DNA of 64,000 nucleotides from Pannonibacter tanglangensis (GTDB lineage Bacteria > Pseudomonadota > Alphaproteobacteria > Rhizobiales > Stappiaceae), in assembly GCF_009915685.1 (NCBI RefSeq), contig NZ_JAABLP010000002.1. One strand, given 5' to 3'. Position numbers and translations under genes: made by a program. Below, piece after piece: positions 43,665 to 53,491 of the stretch. Below the pieces are notes generated by a model. The model did no database searches. It was not told the origin of the DNA and saw only the letters and a list, made by a program, of their open reading frames with translations. The stretch's first letter is position 1, and every line of letters begins with the position of its first letter.

Positions 43665-44369
43665 TTAAATCTCCGTTGTCAGGCGGTGACCGGGAGCATA
43701 GGTCAGGCGAACGGCGGTGATTGCCAGGGGACCGGCCCAGGTGCTGCGGTCCATGACGAAGAGGGCGGCGCCGGGGCGGCAGCCGAACAGGGCTGCCATC
43801 GCGCCGTCGGCCTCGGCGGCGAAGAATTCGATGCTGCCGCTCGAATAGGCCGTGTTCTGGACCAGCCACTCGTTCGGACTTGTCACTGAAAAGTCGGCAG
43901 TTTCGAGGCCGGGCACCGCAAGGTTGATCCAGCGGTCCTCGTGGCAGAAGGCAATGCCGTCCGCCTGGTGCAGCGCCGTGACATGCAGCAGCTCCTGTCC
44001 GGGCGCCAGCTCCAGCAGGGCGCTCACGGCCTCCGGGGCCGGTTCGACCGCCTGGCCGAGCCGGCGGTAGTCATAGGCGGCCCCGCGGCCCTCGATGTCC
44101 TGCCGGATGATCGGGATCTGGAAGGTGGCGCGGCGGACCGGATTGAGCGGCACGCGGGTGCCGGCCTTGCGGCGGCGTTCAAGGAGGCCGAGATCGGCCA
44201 GCTCCCGCAAGGCGCGGTTGACCGTGGCCCGGGCGCAGCCGAACTCCGCAGCCAGCTGGGCTTCGTGCGGGATGAGGCTGCCCGGTTTCCATTCCCGGTC
44301 CCGGATGCGGCGCAGGGCTTCGGCCTGAATGGCCTGCCAGGAGACGGGGCCGGGAAGGGGTCTGGGCAT
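43665..44369 (-). CDS. hutC: Histidine utilisation repressor
   Basis: A 234-aa GntR-family regulator of the HutC type. It has an N-terminal winged helix (ALRRIRDREWKPGSLIPHEAQLAAEFGCARATVNRALRELADLGLLERRRKAGTRV) and a C-terminal UTRA domain with VTALHQADGIAFCHEDRWINL and SPNEWLVQNTAYSSGSIEFFAAEADG, which bind urocanate in characterised HutC proteins. It lies 74 bases after hutF on the same strand and should repress the divergent hutF and hutI promoters until urocanate accumulates. The candidate operator is at 45904-45913. Confidence 0.9.
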   Translation of the reverse strand: MPRPLPGPVSWQAIQAEALRRIRDREWKPGSLIPHEAQLAAEFGCARATVNRALRELADLGLLERRRKAGTRVPLNPVRRATFQIPIIRQDIEGRGAAYDYRRLGQAVEPAPEAVSALLELAPGQELLHVTALHQADGIAFCHEDRWINLAVPGLETADFSVTSPNEWLVQNTAYSSGSIEFFAAEADGAMAALFGCRPGAALFVMDRSTWAGPLAITAVRLTYAPGHRLTTEI

Positions 44370-44443
44370 GCGCGCGCGTCTCTGTGTCGTTTCGGGGTGG
44401 TGCCGTCGGGGACTGCGGAAGCCTGCGCCGGCCCCTGGCCGGC

Positions 44444-45868
44444 TCAGGCGTCCCTGAGCCGCGATACCGTGCGGATGTAGGCGGCCGCGATGGCGTCGCG
44501 GCGGATGTGCCGTCCAGCCTGAACGACATGACGTCCGGCCGACCAGACATCCTGCACAAGCCGGTCATCGCCCGCAAACACCCATGCGTCAAGTGCGGTG
44601 TCGCCCTTGCGGCCGGCGAGATGGACCGACTGGCCGTCAAGCGCAACAAGATCAGCAAGTTGGCCGGGCGCGATCGCGCCCGATGCACGACCGGCAGCCT
44701 GGGCTCCGCCCGCGACGGCGGCCTCGAACAGCACGCGGCCGGTGGACCTGTCGGAGGTCGCCAGCACCGCGCGGGAGCGGTCGCGCAGGCGCTGGGAATA
44801 CTCGAGGGTGCGCAGTTCCTCGGACAGTGAAATGCGGATGTTGCTGTCCGAGCCGATCCCGATCACGCCGCCTGCGCCGAGATAGCGCACGCCGTCAAAA
44901 ATGCCGTCGCCGAGGCTTGATTCGGTGATCGGGCACAGGCCTGCCACGGCGCCGGTGGCGGCGAGGGAAAGTGTTTCGGTTTCAAGCATTTGCGTGCAGT
45001 GGATCAGGCACCAGCGCCGGTCGACCTCGGCATTGCCGAGGAGCCAGTCGACGGGCCGGGCGCCGCGATGGGCGAGCACTTCCTCCACTTCCGCCACCTG
45101 TTCGGCGAGGTGCATGTGCAGGGGAGCGTCCGGGCGAAGGCTGGCCGCGCGGGCGAGATCTTCTGCCGCGACGGCGCGCAGGCTGTGCGGGGCAACGCCG
45201 ATCCGGGCGTCCGCCGGAAGGTGGGAAAGCGCCTTTTCGGCAGCGTCGACGAGATCGGCGAAGCGGCTGATATCATTGCCGAAACGGACCTGACCCGGGC
45301 CAAGCGGGCGCTTGTCGCAGCCGCCATACTGGTAGAACACCGGCAGCAGCGTCAGGCCAATTCCGGTCTGCGACGCGGCAGCGGCGATGCGTTCCGACAT
45401 CTCCCCGAGACTGGCGTAGGGCACGCCGCCCGGCTGGTGGTGCAGGTAGTGGAACTCGACGTTGGTGGCGTAGCCGGCTTCCAGCATTTCCATCTGCACG
45501 AAGGCGGCAATCGCCTCGACATCCTCGGGCGTCAGCTGGTCGAGGAAGCGGAACATCAGCTGCCGCCAGGTCCAGAAGCTGTCGCGCGGATCGGGGCCGC
45601 GCCGCTCGGTCAGGCCGGCCATGGCGCGCTGGAAGGCGTGGGAATGGAGATTGGCCGGGGAGGGCAGGAGAAGCTCGGTCCGCGTTGCCCCTGCGGGCAC
45701 GGAAGTCCCTGTCCGGACTGCGGAAATCCGGCCGTCGGCGCTGAGCTCCACGGTGACATCCGCTGCCCATCCTTCCGGCAACAATGCCTCTTTTGCCCAC
45801 AGGACCGTTGCCGGTGCTGCCGGTGCTGCGGGGGAATTCGCCAGGTCGCCAGACTTTGCGCTGCTCAT
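44444..45868 (-). CDS. hutF: Formimidoylglutamate deiminase
   Basis: A 474-aa amidohydrolase-superfamily deiminase that converts N-formimino-L-glutamate to N-formyl-L-glutamate plus ammonia. Motifs include LPSPANLHSHAFQRAMAGL (metal-binding His pair), HMHLAEQVAEVEE, WCLIHCTQM and GIGSDSNIRISL (metal-binding Asp). I start it at ATG 45868 (MSSAKSG) because the extension beyond it lies in the divergent promoter. With HutG it makes up the five-step pathway found in Pseudomonas and many Alphaproteobacteria. Confidence 0.92.
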   Translation of the reverse strand: MSSAKSGDLANSPAAPAAPATVLWAKEALLPEGWAADVTVELSADGRISAVRTGTSVPAGATRTELLLPSPANLHSHAFQRAMAGLTERRGPDPRDSFWTWRQLMFRFLDQLTPEDVEAIAAFVQMEMLEAGYATNVEFHYLHHQPGGVPYASLGEMSERIAAAASQTGIGLTLLPVFYQYGGCDKRPLGPGQVRFGNDISRFADLVDAAEKALSHLPADARIGVAPHSLRAVAAEDLARAASLRPDAPLHMHLAEQVAEVEEVLAHRGARPVDWLLGNAEVDRRWCLIHCTQMLETETLSLAATGAVAGLCPITESSLGDGIFDGVRYLGAGGVIGIGSDSNIRISLSEELRTLEYSQRLRDRSRAVLATSDRSTGRVLFEAAVAGGAQAAGRASGAIAPGQLADLVALDGQSVHLAGRKGDTALDAWVFAGDDRLVQDVWSAGRHVVQAGRHIRRDAIAAAYIRTVSRLRDA

Positions 45869-45888
45869 TCTTTCGCCGCCTTCCTCGA

Positions 45889-45917
45889 TTGACACGATTA
45901 ATATGTGCAGACAAAAT
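45889..45917 (+). promoter_or_regulatory. hutI operon promoter
   Basis: TTGACA (45889-45894), a 17-base spacer and CAAAAT (45912-45917) lie 26 bases before the hutI start. The -35 is perfect and the -10 matches 4 of 6. Confidence 0.6.
45904..45913. promoter_or_regulatory. Candidate HutC operator
   Basis: TGTGCAGACA has the TGT-N4-ACA form of HutC binding sites and differs by one base from the GT-N-TA-N-AC pattern of the HutC subfamily. It overlaps the -10 region of the hutI promoter and lies 36-45 bases upstream of hutF. Confidence 0.45.
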
Positions 45918-45942
45918 ACGCCCATCTCGGGAGGAAACCAAG

Positions 45943-47154
45943 ATGGAACTTGATCAGCCGATCATCCTGACCAACGCGACCCTGGCCACCCTGGCAGGTC
46001 CGTCCGGCTATGGACTGATCCGGAACGGCGCTGTTGCCGTGATCGGACAAACCATCGCCTTCGTCGGACAATCCGACGCCATTCCGGGAGACTTTCAGGC
46101 CCTTCCGCGTCTCGATCTCGAGGGGCGGCTGGTAACGCCTGGCCCCATCGACTGTCACACCCACATCGTTCACGCGGGCCATCGTGCCCGCGAGTTCGAG
46201 ATGCGTCTCGACGGCGCGACCTACGAAGAGGTGGCAAGGGCAGGGGGCGGCATCGTCTCCTCGGTCCGGGCCACCCGGGAAGCGAGCGAGGATGCGCTTG
46301 TCGCCTCCGCCTTGCCGCGTCTCGATGCGCTGATCGGCGAGGGTGTGACGACGGTGGAGATCAAGTCCGGCTACGGGCTGGAGATCGGGACCGAGCTCAA
46401 GATGCTGCGGGCCGCCCGGCGGCTGGGCCGGGAGCGCAAGGTGCGTGTCCGGACCACCTATCTCGGCGCCCATGCGGTGCCGGCCGAGTACAAGGGCCGG
46501 ACGGAGGCCTATCTGACCGAGGTCTGCCTGCCGGGTCTGGAGGCTGCGGCGGCCGAGGGCCTCGTCGATGCGGTCGACGGGTTCTGCGAGGGCATTGCCT
46601 TTTCGGTCGAGGACATGACCCGGGTGTTTGACGCGGCGAAGCGTCTTGGTTTGCCGGTGAAGCTTCATGCCGAACAGCTGTCGCGCATCGGCGGTACCCA
46701 GCTCGCCGCCCGCTACGGTGCGCTGTCCGCCGACCATGTGGAATATGCAACCGACGAGGATGCGGCCGCTCTGGCGAAGGCTGGAACTGTGGCCGTGCTG
46801 CTGCCCGGCGCCTTCTATGCCATTCGCGAGACGCAGGTTCCCCCCGTTGCCGCCTTCCGGGCGCATGGGGTGCCGATGGCGCTCGCAACCGACTGCAATC
46901 CCGGCACGTCGCCGCTGACCTCGCTGCTCCTGACCATGAACATGGGCTGCACCTTCTTCCGCCTCACGGTCGAGGAGGCATTGCGCGGCGTCACCGTCAA
47001 TGCTGCCCGGGCCCTTGGCCTTGAGGACTGCGGCCGCATCGCCGAAGGCCTGCGCGCCGACCTTGCCATCTGGAACGTCGAGACGCCGGCGGAGCTTGTC
47101 TACCGCTTCGGCTTCAATCCCCTTCACGCCCGAGTTTTCGGAGGTTCTCAATGA
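45943..47154 (+). CDS. hutI: Imidazolonepropionase
   Basis: A 403-aa amidohydrolase that opens 4-imidazolone-5-propionate to N-formimino-L-glutamate. Metal-binding and family motifs are TPGPIDCHTHIVHAGHRAREFEMRLDGATYEE, KLHAEQLSRIGG, SADHVEYATDEDA and LATDCNPGTSPLTS. The start at 45943 follows GGGAGG; the longer frame runs through the promoter and hutF and is not credible. Its stop overlaps the hutH start (ATGA). It is the first gene of the plus-strand hut operon. Confidence 0.94.
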   Translation: MELDQPIILTNATLATLAGPSGYGLIRNGAVAVIGQTIAFVGQSDAIPGDFQALPRLDLEGRLVTPGPIDCHTHIVHAGHRAREFEMRLDGATYEEVARAGGGIVSSVRATREASEDALVASALPRLDALIGEGVTTVEIKSGYGLEIGTELKMLRAARRLGRERKVRVRTTYLGAHAVPAEYKGRTEAYLTEVCLPGLEAAAAEGLVDAVDGFCEGIAFSVEDMTRVFDAAKRLGLPVKLHAEQLSRIGGTQLAARYGALSADHVEYATDEDAAALAKAGTVAVLLPGAFYAIRETQVPPVAAFRAHGVPMALATDCNPGTSPLTSLLLTMNMGCTFFRLTVEEALRGVTVNAARALGLEDCGRIAEGLRADLAIWNVETPAELVYRFGFNPLHARVFGGSQ

Positions 47155-48677
47155 CCGTCGTCCTGACCCCCGGCCGCGCCACGCTGGCCGATCTGGAGCT
47201 GATCTGGCGCGAGGGGCGCGCCGTGCGTCTGACCCCGGACGCCCGCGCCGGCATCGAACTCTCGGCCCGGCATGTGGCGGCGGCGGCCAATGGCGATGCC
47301 GGCGTCTATGGCGTCAACACCGGCTTCGGCAAGCTCGCCTCGGTGAAGATCGCGCCGAAGGACACGGCGACGCTGCAGCGCAACCTGATCCTGTCGCATT
47401 GCTGCGGCGTGGGCGAACCGCTGGACCGCGCCGCAACCCGGCTGATGATGGTGCTGAAGCTCCTGAGCCTCGGGCGCGGCGCGTCGGGCGTGCGCTGGGA
47501 GGTGGTCGGGCTGATCGAGGCGATGCTTGAAAAGGGCGTGACGCCGGTCGTTCCCTCGCAGGGCTCCGTGGGGGCTTCCGGCGATCTGGCCCCGCTTGCC
47601 CACATGACGGCGGTGATGATCGGGGCCGGCGAGGCGATCTATGGCGGCGAGCGGCTGGCGGGCGGCGACGCGCTGAAGATGGCGGGTCTCACCCCGGTCG
47701 TGCTTGGACCCAAGGAGGGTCTGGCGCTCATCAACGGCACGCAGTTTTCCACCGCGCTGGCGCTCATCGGCCTGTTCGAGGCCTGGACCAATGCGGCGGC
47801 CTCGCTGGTGATCTCGACGCTCTCGACCGATGCCATCATGGGCTCGACCGCGCCGCTGCAGCCGGAAATCCATACCCTGCGCGGCCATCGCGGCCAGATC
47901 GAGGTCGCCGACCTGATGCGCGCCATCATGGAGGGCTCGGAAATCCGCGAGAGCCACCGCGAGGGCGACACGCGCGTGCAGGATCCCTATTGCATCCGCT
48001 GCCAGCCGCAGGTGCTGGGGGCGGCTGTCGACCTTCTGCGCTTTGCCGGCTCGACGCTGGAAATCGAGGCCAATGCGGTCACCGACAATCCGCTGGTGCT
48101 GGGCGAGGGCCGCATCGTGTCCGGCGGCAATTTCCACGCCGAGCCGGTGGCCTTTGCCGCCGACCAGATCGCGCTGGCGGTGGCTGAAATCGGCGCGATC
48201 GCGCAGCGGCGCGTGGCGCTGATGGTCGATCCGACGCTGAGCCACGACCTGCCGCCGTTCCTGACCCCCGATCCGGGCCTCAACTCCGGCTACATGATCG
48301 CGGAAGTCACGACGGCCGCGTTGATGAGCGAAAACAAGCACCTGGCAACGCCGTGCTCGACGGATTCGACGCCGACCTCGGCCAACCAGGAAGACCATGT
48401 GTCGATGGCCGCCCATGGCGCGCGCCGGCTGCTGCGGATGAATGCCAACCTGTCGGTGATCCTCGGTGTCGAGGCGCTGTGTGCGGCGCAGGGCATCGAG
48501 TTCCGCGCCCCGCTCAAGACCTCTGCACGGCTTCAGGCGGTGATCGCACGCCTGCGCGGTGTTGCTTCCGCGCTGAAGGAAGACCGGTATCTCGCCCCCG
48601 ACATCGAGGCGGCATCGGCGCTGGTGCGCTCCGGCGCGTTTGCGGCGGCGGCGGAGATCGGCGCGTTCAAGGTCTGA
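47151..48677 (+). CDS. hutH: Histidine ammonia-lyase
   Basis: A 508-aa lyase that deaminates histidine to urocanate. The Ala142-Ser143-Gly144 triad in QGSVGASGDLAPLAH forms the MIO cofactor. GVYGVNTGFGKLA, NGTQFSTAL, DPYCIRCQPQVLGA and TDNPLV are further active-site stretches. It overlaps hutI (ATGA). A 236-base gap with a palindromic repeat separates it from hutG. Confidence 0.95.
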   Translation: MTVVLTPGRATLADLELIWREGRAVRLTPDARAGIELSARHVAAAANGDAGVYGVNTGFGKLASVKIAPKDTATLQRNLILSHCCGVGEPLDRAATRLMMVLKLLSLGRGASGVRWEVVGLIEAMLEKGVTPVVPSQGSVGASGDLAPLAHMTAVMIGAGEAIYGGERLAGGDALKMAGLTPVVLGPKEGLALINGTQFSTALALIGLFEAWTNAAASLVISTLSTDAIMGSTAPLQPEIHTLRGHRGQIEVADLMRAIMEGSEIRESHREGDTRVQDPYCIRCQPQVLGAAVDLLRFAGSTLEIEANAVTDNPLVLGEGRIVSGGNFHAEPVAFAADQIALAVAEIGAIAQRRVALMVDPTLSHDLPPFLTPDPGLNSGYMIAEVTTAALMSENKHLATPCSTDSTPTSANQEDHVSMAAHGARRLLRMNANLSVILGVEALCAAQGIEFRAPLKTSARLQAVIARLRGVASALKEDRYLAPDIEAASALVRSGAFAAAAEIGAFKV

Positions 48678-48709
48678 GGTGGGGTTTCTCGGGCGACTGG
48701 CCGCAGCGT

Positions 48710-48868
48710 TCCTTTCCCCCTTGAGGGGGAGATGCCCCCGGTAGGGGGCGAAGGGGGTAGGCAGCCTCTCGGAGCTGCAGGGAGTTGGGTCGTTGGGGAA
48801 GCGCCGCCACCCCCCTCTGTTTGCTGACGCAGACATCTCCCCCTCAAGGGGGGAGAGGGGGCTGCGGC
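48710..48868. repeat. Composite palindromic intergenic repeat, copy A
   Basis: The hutH-hutG gap contains CCTTGAGGGGGAGATG and its inverse CATCTCCCCCTCAAGG as outer arms, with GCAGACAT-type inner sequence. The unit matches 52686-52838 in inverted orientation. It is of the rhizobial palindromic-repeat type; no gene is visible. If transcribed, it would form a stable stem in the hut mRNA. Confidence 0.8.
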
Positions 48869-48913
48869 GAGGGTGGTTTTGGGTTCGGGGTTTGCGGGAA
48901 AGGGTCAAGTCAG

Positions 48914-49720
48914 ATGACGCGTGACGATCAGAGTGGGCCGGTGACGGTGACGCGGGGCGACGGTCCGGTGGTGCTGGGGCTGCCGCATTCGGGCACGCAT
49001 GTTCCCGCCGGCATCCGGGCGAAGCTGAACGCGCGCGGGCTGGTGCTCAGCGACACCGACTGGCATGTGGACCGGCTTTATGACGGGCTGCTGCCGGGGG
49101 CGACGACCGTGGCCGCGACCTTCCACCGCTATGTCATCGACGCCAACCGGCCGCCGGACGGGGCAAGCCTCTATCCGGGCCAGAACACCACCGGGCTGGT
49201 GCCGCTGACCGATTTCGATGGCGAGAACATCTGGCTGGATGCCCCGGATGCGGACGAGATCGAGCGGCGGCGGCTGGCCTTCCATGCGCCCTATCATGCG
49301 GCTCTGGAGGCCGAACTGCGGCGGGTGCATGCGATCCACGGGTTTGCCGTGCTCTACGATTGCCACTCGATCCGCTCCAACATCCCGTTCCTGTTTGACG
49401 GCACGCTGCCGGATTTCAACATCGGCACGGTGGAGGGCACGTCCTGCGCGCCCGGTCTGGGTGAGGCGGTGGCCGGCATCTGCCGGGCGGCGGCGGGCTA
49501 CAGCACGGTGGTCAATGGCCGCTTCAAGGGCGGCTGGACGACCCGGCACTATGGCCGGCCGGCGGAAGGCTACCACGCCATCCAGATGGAGCTGGCGCAG
49601 GCGACGCATCTGGAAACCGAGCTGGCGCCCTATGCCTACAGCCTGACCAAGGCCGCGCGGCTGCGGCCGGTCCTCACGTCCATTCTCGAGACCGTGGCCT
49701 CCGGAACCTGGCGCACCTGA
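48914..49720 (+). CDS. hutG: N-formylglutamate deformylase
   Basis: A 268-aa N-formylglutamate amidohydrolase that yields glutamate and formate, the last step of the HutF/HutG route. Motifs are LGLPHSGTHVPAGI near the N-terminus, DTDWHVDRLYDGLLPGAT, VIDANRPP and LYDCHSIRSNIP with probable metal ligands, and GRFKGGWTTRHYG. The start at 48914 was chosen because the upstream extension is translated palindromic repeat. It lies 55 bases before hutU. Confidence 0.92.
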   Translation: MTRDDQSGPVTVTRGDGPVVLGLPHSGTHVPAGIRAKLNARGLVLSDTDWHVDRLYDGLLPGATTVAATFHRYVIDANRPPDGASLYPGQNTTGLVPLTDFDGENIWLDAPDADEIERRRLAFHAPYHAALEAELRRVHAIHGFAVLYDCHSIRSNIPFLFDGTLPDFNIGTVEGTSCAPGLGEAVAGICRAAAGYSTVVNGRFKGGWTTRHYGRPAEGYHAIQMELAQATHLETELAPYAYSLTKAARLRPVLTSILETVASGTWRT

Positions 49721-49775
49721 GCGCAGGACCGGGTGTCAATTCACTGCATATGAAACGTTGCTTCGGAGAGGAAAC

Positions 49776-51461
<1,686 letters not shown>

Positions 51462-51514
51462 AGAACAAGGGGAACAGGCACATCATGACACACCAACAGA
51501 GCGGAGGTCTGACG

Positions 51515-52618
51515 ATGAAGAGACGTGATTTCCTGAAGACGGCCGGCATCGGCGCGGCGGCGGCGGCAGCGGGTACGGCGGCGCTTGCGGCTCCGGCCAT
51601 TGCCCAGGATGTCATCAAGTGGCGCATGGTCACCGCCTGGCCGAAGAACCTGCCGGGCCCGGGCGTGGCCGCCCAGATGCTGGCTGACCGCATCACCGCC
51701 CTGTCGGGCGGCCGGCTGCAGGTGGAGCTGTTCGGCGCGGGCGAGATCGTTCCGGGACCGGGTGTGTTCGATGCCGTCTCGGAAGGCACGGCCGAGATCT
51801 ACCATGCGGTTCCGGCCTACTGGGGCTCCAAGTCGAAGGGCATCCTGCTGTTCGGGTCGCAGCCGCTGGGGCTGACCGCCATGGAACAGATCGGCTGGAT
51901 GCAGCAGGGCGGCGGCCAGGCGCTCTATGACGAGATGTACGGCCGCTTCGGCCTGAAGCCGTTCCTGTGCGGCAACTCGGGTCCGCAGTGGTTCGGCTGG
52001 TTCCGCAACGAGATCAAGTCGCTCGACGACCTGAAGGGCCTCAAGTACCGCACCACCGGCCTCAACTCGGAAGTCTGCGCCAAGCTCGGCATGGCGGTGG
52101 AAGCCATGTCCGGTCCGGCCATGTTCCAGGCGCTGCAGTCGGGCGCGCTGGATGCGGGCGAGTTCATCGGTCCGTGGTCGGACAGTGCGCTGGGTCTGCA
52201 GCAGGTGGCCAAGAACTACTACGCCCCGGGTGTGGGCGAGCCGTCCTCGGCCGAGGAATGCGCCATCAACATCAAGGCCTGGGAGGCGCTGCCGGAGGAC
52301 CTGAAGCTGGCCGTGACCTATGCCGCCCAGAGCCTCTACAACCCGGTGCTGACCGAATACAACACCAAGCACGCCATGGCGCTGCGCGAGCTGAAGGACA
52401 AGCACGGCGTCACCGTGCACAAGCTGCCGGACGAGATCGTGGTCGCCATGGGCAATGCCATGGGTGAGGTGATCGGCGAGCTGCGCGACAACAGCGACGA
52501 GCTGGTGAAGCGCATCACCGAGAGCTTCCTTGCCTACCGGTCGCTGATGGTCGAGTACATGCCCTACGCGGACGCCGGCCAGATGAATGCCCGCGGCCTG
52601 ACGTACACCTACGGCTGA
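51515..52618 (+). CDS. TRAP transporter substrate-binding protein (DctP/TakP-like)
   Basis: A 367-aa periplasmic binding protein of the TRAP DctP family. It starts with a twin-arginine-type signal (MKRRDFLKTAGIGAAAAAAGTAALAAPAIA), and GGAGG upstream supports the ATG at 51515 over the one at 51485. The mature part (WRMVTAWPKNLPGPGVAAQMLADRI, the KYRTTGLNSEVCAKLGMA region and AGEFIGPWSD) resembles TakP-like proteins that bind 2-oxo acids and related carboxylates. It lies 53 bases after hutU, and the permease genes follow across a palindromic repeat. Its place in the hut operon suggests a histidine-pathway substrate such as urocanate, which is inference. Confidence 0.9.
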   Translation: MKRRDFLKTAGIGAAAAAAGTAALAAPAIAQDVIKWRMVTAWPKNLPGPGVAAQMLADRITALSGGRLQVELFGAGEIVPGPGVFDAVSEGTAEIYHAVPAYWGSKSKGILLFGSQPLGLTAMEQIGWMQQGGGQALYDEMYGRFGLKPFLCGNSGPQWFGWFRNEIKSLDDLKGLKYRTTGLNSEVCAKLGMAVEAMSGPAMFQALQSGALDAGEFIGPWSDSALGLQQVAKNYYAPGVGEPSSAEECAINIKAWEALPEDLKLAVTYAAQSLYNPVLTEYNTKHAMALRELKDKHGVTVHKLPDEIVVAMGNAMGEVIGELRDNSDELVKRITESFLAYRSLMVEYMPYADAGQMNARGLTYTYG

Positions 52619-52685
52619 CACTGACCGGCCCCGGCGCGGGGGTGCTCGCGCCGGGGTCTTGCTTGGGCGAATGCCGGCTTCTCCT

Positions 52686-52838
52686 CTCTCCCCCCTTGAG
52701 GGGGAGATGTCTGCGTCAGCAGACAGAGGGGGTAACGGTTCTGCGGCGGGTGACCACTGAAAGAGTGCCTTGAGGCGCTGCTCCCCCCCTCTGCCCCCTG
52801 ACGGGGGCATCTCCCCCTCAAGGGGGAGAGGGGCGCTG
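52686..52838. repeat. Composite palindromic intergenic repeat, copy B (inverted relative to copy A)
   Basis: Within the 357-base dctP-dctQ gap, CCTTGAGGGGGAGATG... and ...CATCTCCCCCTCAAGG form long inverted arms. The left half, including TCTGCGTCAGCAGACAGAGG, is the reverse complement of the right half of the unit at 48710-48868. No coding potential was seen. Confidence 0.8.
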
Positions 52839-52898
52839 CAGCGAGGGGGCTGGGCCTTGCTTCTGCTTGTGCCCGGTACACGGCTGCCAAGGCAGGAG

Positions 52899-52936
52899 GA
52901 CTGGATCCCCGCCTGCGCGGGGATGACGGGGACCCA
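52899..52936. repeat. Half-length palindromic repeat (GGATCCCCGC...GGGGATGAC type)
   Basis: CTGGATCCCCGCCTGCGCGG followed by GGATGAC is a short hairpin, ATCCCCGC-CT-GCGGGGAT in outline. It is related in its end motifs (CTGGATCC, GGATGAC) to the elements at 27.6 and 59.3 kb. It sits 40 bases before the TRAP small permease gene. Confidence 0.6.
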
Positions 52937-52975
52937 GGGTCCGGACAAGAGAAGACCGCAACAGGGGGCGGGGGA

Positions 52976-53491
52976 ATGGAACAACTTGCGAATGCGCTCG
53001 ACCGGGTGAGCCGGGCAGTGGGCGCGGTGACGATCTGGTTTGCGCTGGCGATGGTGCTCCTGCAGTTCGTGATCGTGCTGCTGCGCTATGTCTTCGGCTA
53101 TTCGTCGATCTTCCTGAACGAGGGCGTCCTCTACCTGCATGCCAGCGTGTTCATGCTGGGGGCCGGCTACACGCTGATGGTCAACGGCCACGTGCGCGTC
53201 GACATCTACTACGCCAAGGTCTCGCAGCGGCGGCAGGCGATGATCGACCTGTTCGGCCATGTGGTGCTGCTCGGCGGCTCGCTGGTGATGCTGCTGATCT
53301 ATTCCTGGCCGACGGTGGCCCGCTCCTGGGCCATCCTGGAAGGCCCGATCTCGGTCGGCGGCATCCCCGCCTCGTTCCTCCTGAAGAGCCTCATTCCCGT
53401 CTTTTGCGTGCTGGTGCTGCTGCAGGGCCTGTCGGCCCTGCTCAGGGACTGCCTGCGCTTCTCGGGCCGCACCAGCGAAGGGGCAAAGTGA
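52976..53491 (+). CDS. TRAP transporter small permease (DctQ)
   Basis: A 171-aa four-helix membrane protein of the DctQ family. It has hydrophobic segments at residues ~20-40, ~52-75, ~93-115 and ~132-152 and the family stretch NGHVRVDIYYAKVSQRRQAMIDLFGHVVLL between segments two and three. It forms the integral membrane complex with DctM. Its stop overlaps the DctM start (TGATG). Relative to dctP it lies beyond a repeat-filled 357-base gap. Confidence 0.88.
   Translation: MEQLANALDRVSRAVGAVTIWFALAMVLLQFVIVLLRYVFGYSSIFLNEGVLYLHASVFMLGAGYTLMVNGHVRVDIYYAKVSQRRQAMIDLFGHVVLLGGSLVMLLIYSWPTVARSWAILEGPISVGGIPASFLLKSLIPVFCVLVLLQGLSALLRDCLRFSGRTSEGAK

Noticed and set aside
48710..48868. CRISPR array or tandem repeat locus
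   Set aside because: The repeated words are inverted arms of a palindrome, not evenly spaced direct repeats with unique spacers.
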